From an uncultured Christensenellaceae bacterium (GTDB lineage Bacteria; Bacillota; Clostridia; Christensenellales; Borkfalkiaceae), in contig CAJUOI010000007.1 in NCBI GenBank assembly GCA_910588615.1, positions 27,530-67,898 on the forward strand: a stretch of 40,369 bases of DNA. The letters are read 5' to 3'. Position 1 is the first letter of the stretch. Each line of letters starts with the position of its first letter. Positions 40,255 through 40,369 of this stretch are shown here, piece by piece. Below the pieces are notes generated by a model. It worked only from the letters and a program-made list of their open reading frames with translations, made no database searches and had not been told where the DNA came from. A program made the position numbers and the translations under genes.

Positions 40255-40369
40255 ATGAATTTAAATTACGTTTTGATTAGAAGACAAATTAATATTATTC
40301 GGGAAAATATTTTTTCAGCGGAATTAACTACAACGGAAAGGAGTATTATTTCCGCAAGAATATGCTGGG
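40255..40369 (+). CDS. Start of an unidentified protein (partial at right edge)
   Basis: From the ATG at 40255 a frame (MNLNYVLIRRQINIIREN, then IFSAELTTTERSII) is open to the window edge. It is AT-rich with no strong ribosome binding site; a TATAAT at 40206-40211 could belong to it. Too short to identify; it may be chance. Confidence 0.25.
   Translation, partial: MNLNYVLIRRQINIIRENIFSAELTTTERSIISARICW

Overview
The window looks like a chromosomal segment of a Bacillota member, most likely a clostridial lineage with fairly GC-rich coding DNA. Reasons: strong GGAGG-type ribosome binding sites, canonical TTGACA/TATAAT promoters with 17-bp spacers, the folate-dependent tRNA methyltransferase TrmFO, an HslV with a short propeptide, a SpoIVFA/SpoIVFB-like pair (sporulation heritage), L19 and L21 leader-type 5' regions, and an L27 with the Firmicutes-type N-terminal extension. 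Finer taxonomic placement would be a guess.

Layout. 1-3.5 kb: the tail of an unknown gene, a palindromic dispersed repeat, then a leftward dnaA-mnmG pair. 3.5-6.9 kb: a divergent recF-PHP phosphoesterase-VanW operon; dnaN is not between dnaA and recF and no DnaA-box cluster is visible. 7.0-9.7 kb: rplS with leader and strong terminator, then a GT-C/PMT-like polytopic membrane protein. 9.7-17.9 kb: a DNA-processing and housekeeping run comM(yifB)-dprA-topA-trmFO-hslV-hslU. 18.0-21.6 kb: a 17-unit Sel1-repeat protein translationally coupled to hisS and trxA. 21.7-24.6 kb: an ECF sigma factor, a single-pass probable anti-sigma protein and a von Willebrand A lipoprotein. 24.7-29.6 kb: glyA, a nucleoside phosphorylase and a SERCA-like P-type ATPase. 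29.9-36.0 kb: a cysteine desulfurase with an apparently leaderless promoter, spoIVFA-like, spoIVFB-like, RNase E/G, a divergent four-helix-type small protein, then rplU and rpmA without the usual prp (ysxB) gene between them. 36.2-36.5 kb: a tRNA-Val/Gly/Cys cluster with a strong terminator.

From about 36.56 kb to the end the DNA becomes visibly AT-richer and mosaic. Immediately past tRNA-Cys lies an integrase lacking its N-terminal part, followed by a frameshifted metallophosphoesterase fragment joined to the C-terminal end of a HAD-like domain and an SGNH hydrolase, an AAA ATPase with a DUF4143 domain, and small truncated or partial reading frames. This is best read as a decayed genomic island at the tRNA-Cys gene.

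How the genes work together: most of the window serves replication, recombination, tRNA modification and charging, ribosome structure and proteolysis. Candidate regulatory or signalling modules are the ECF sigma/anti-sigma/VWA unit, the SpoIVFA/B intramembrane protease pair, and the several 5' regions with terminator-like hairpins or no Shine-Dalgarno sequence. All assignments come from reading the sequence; no database search was run.
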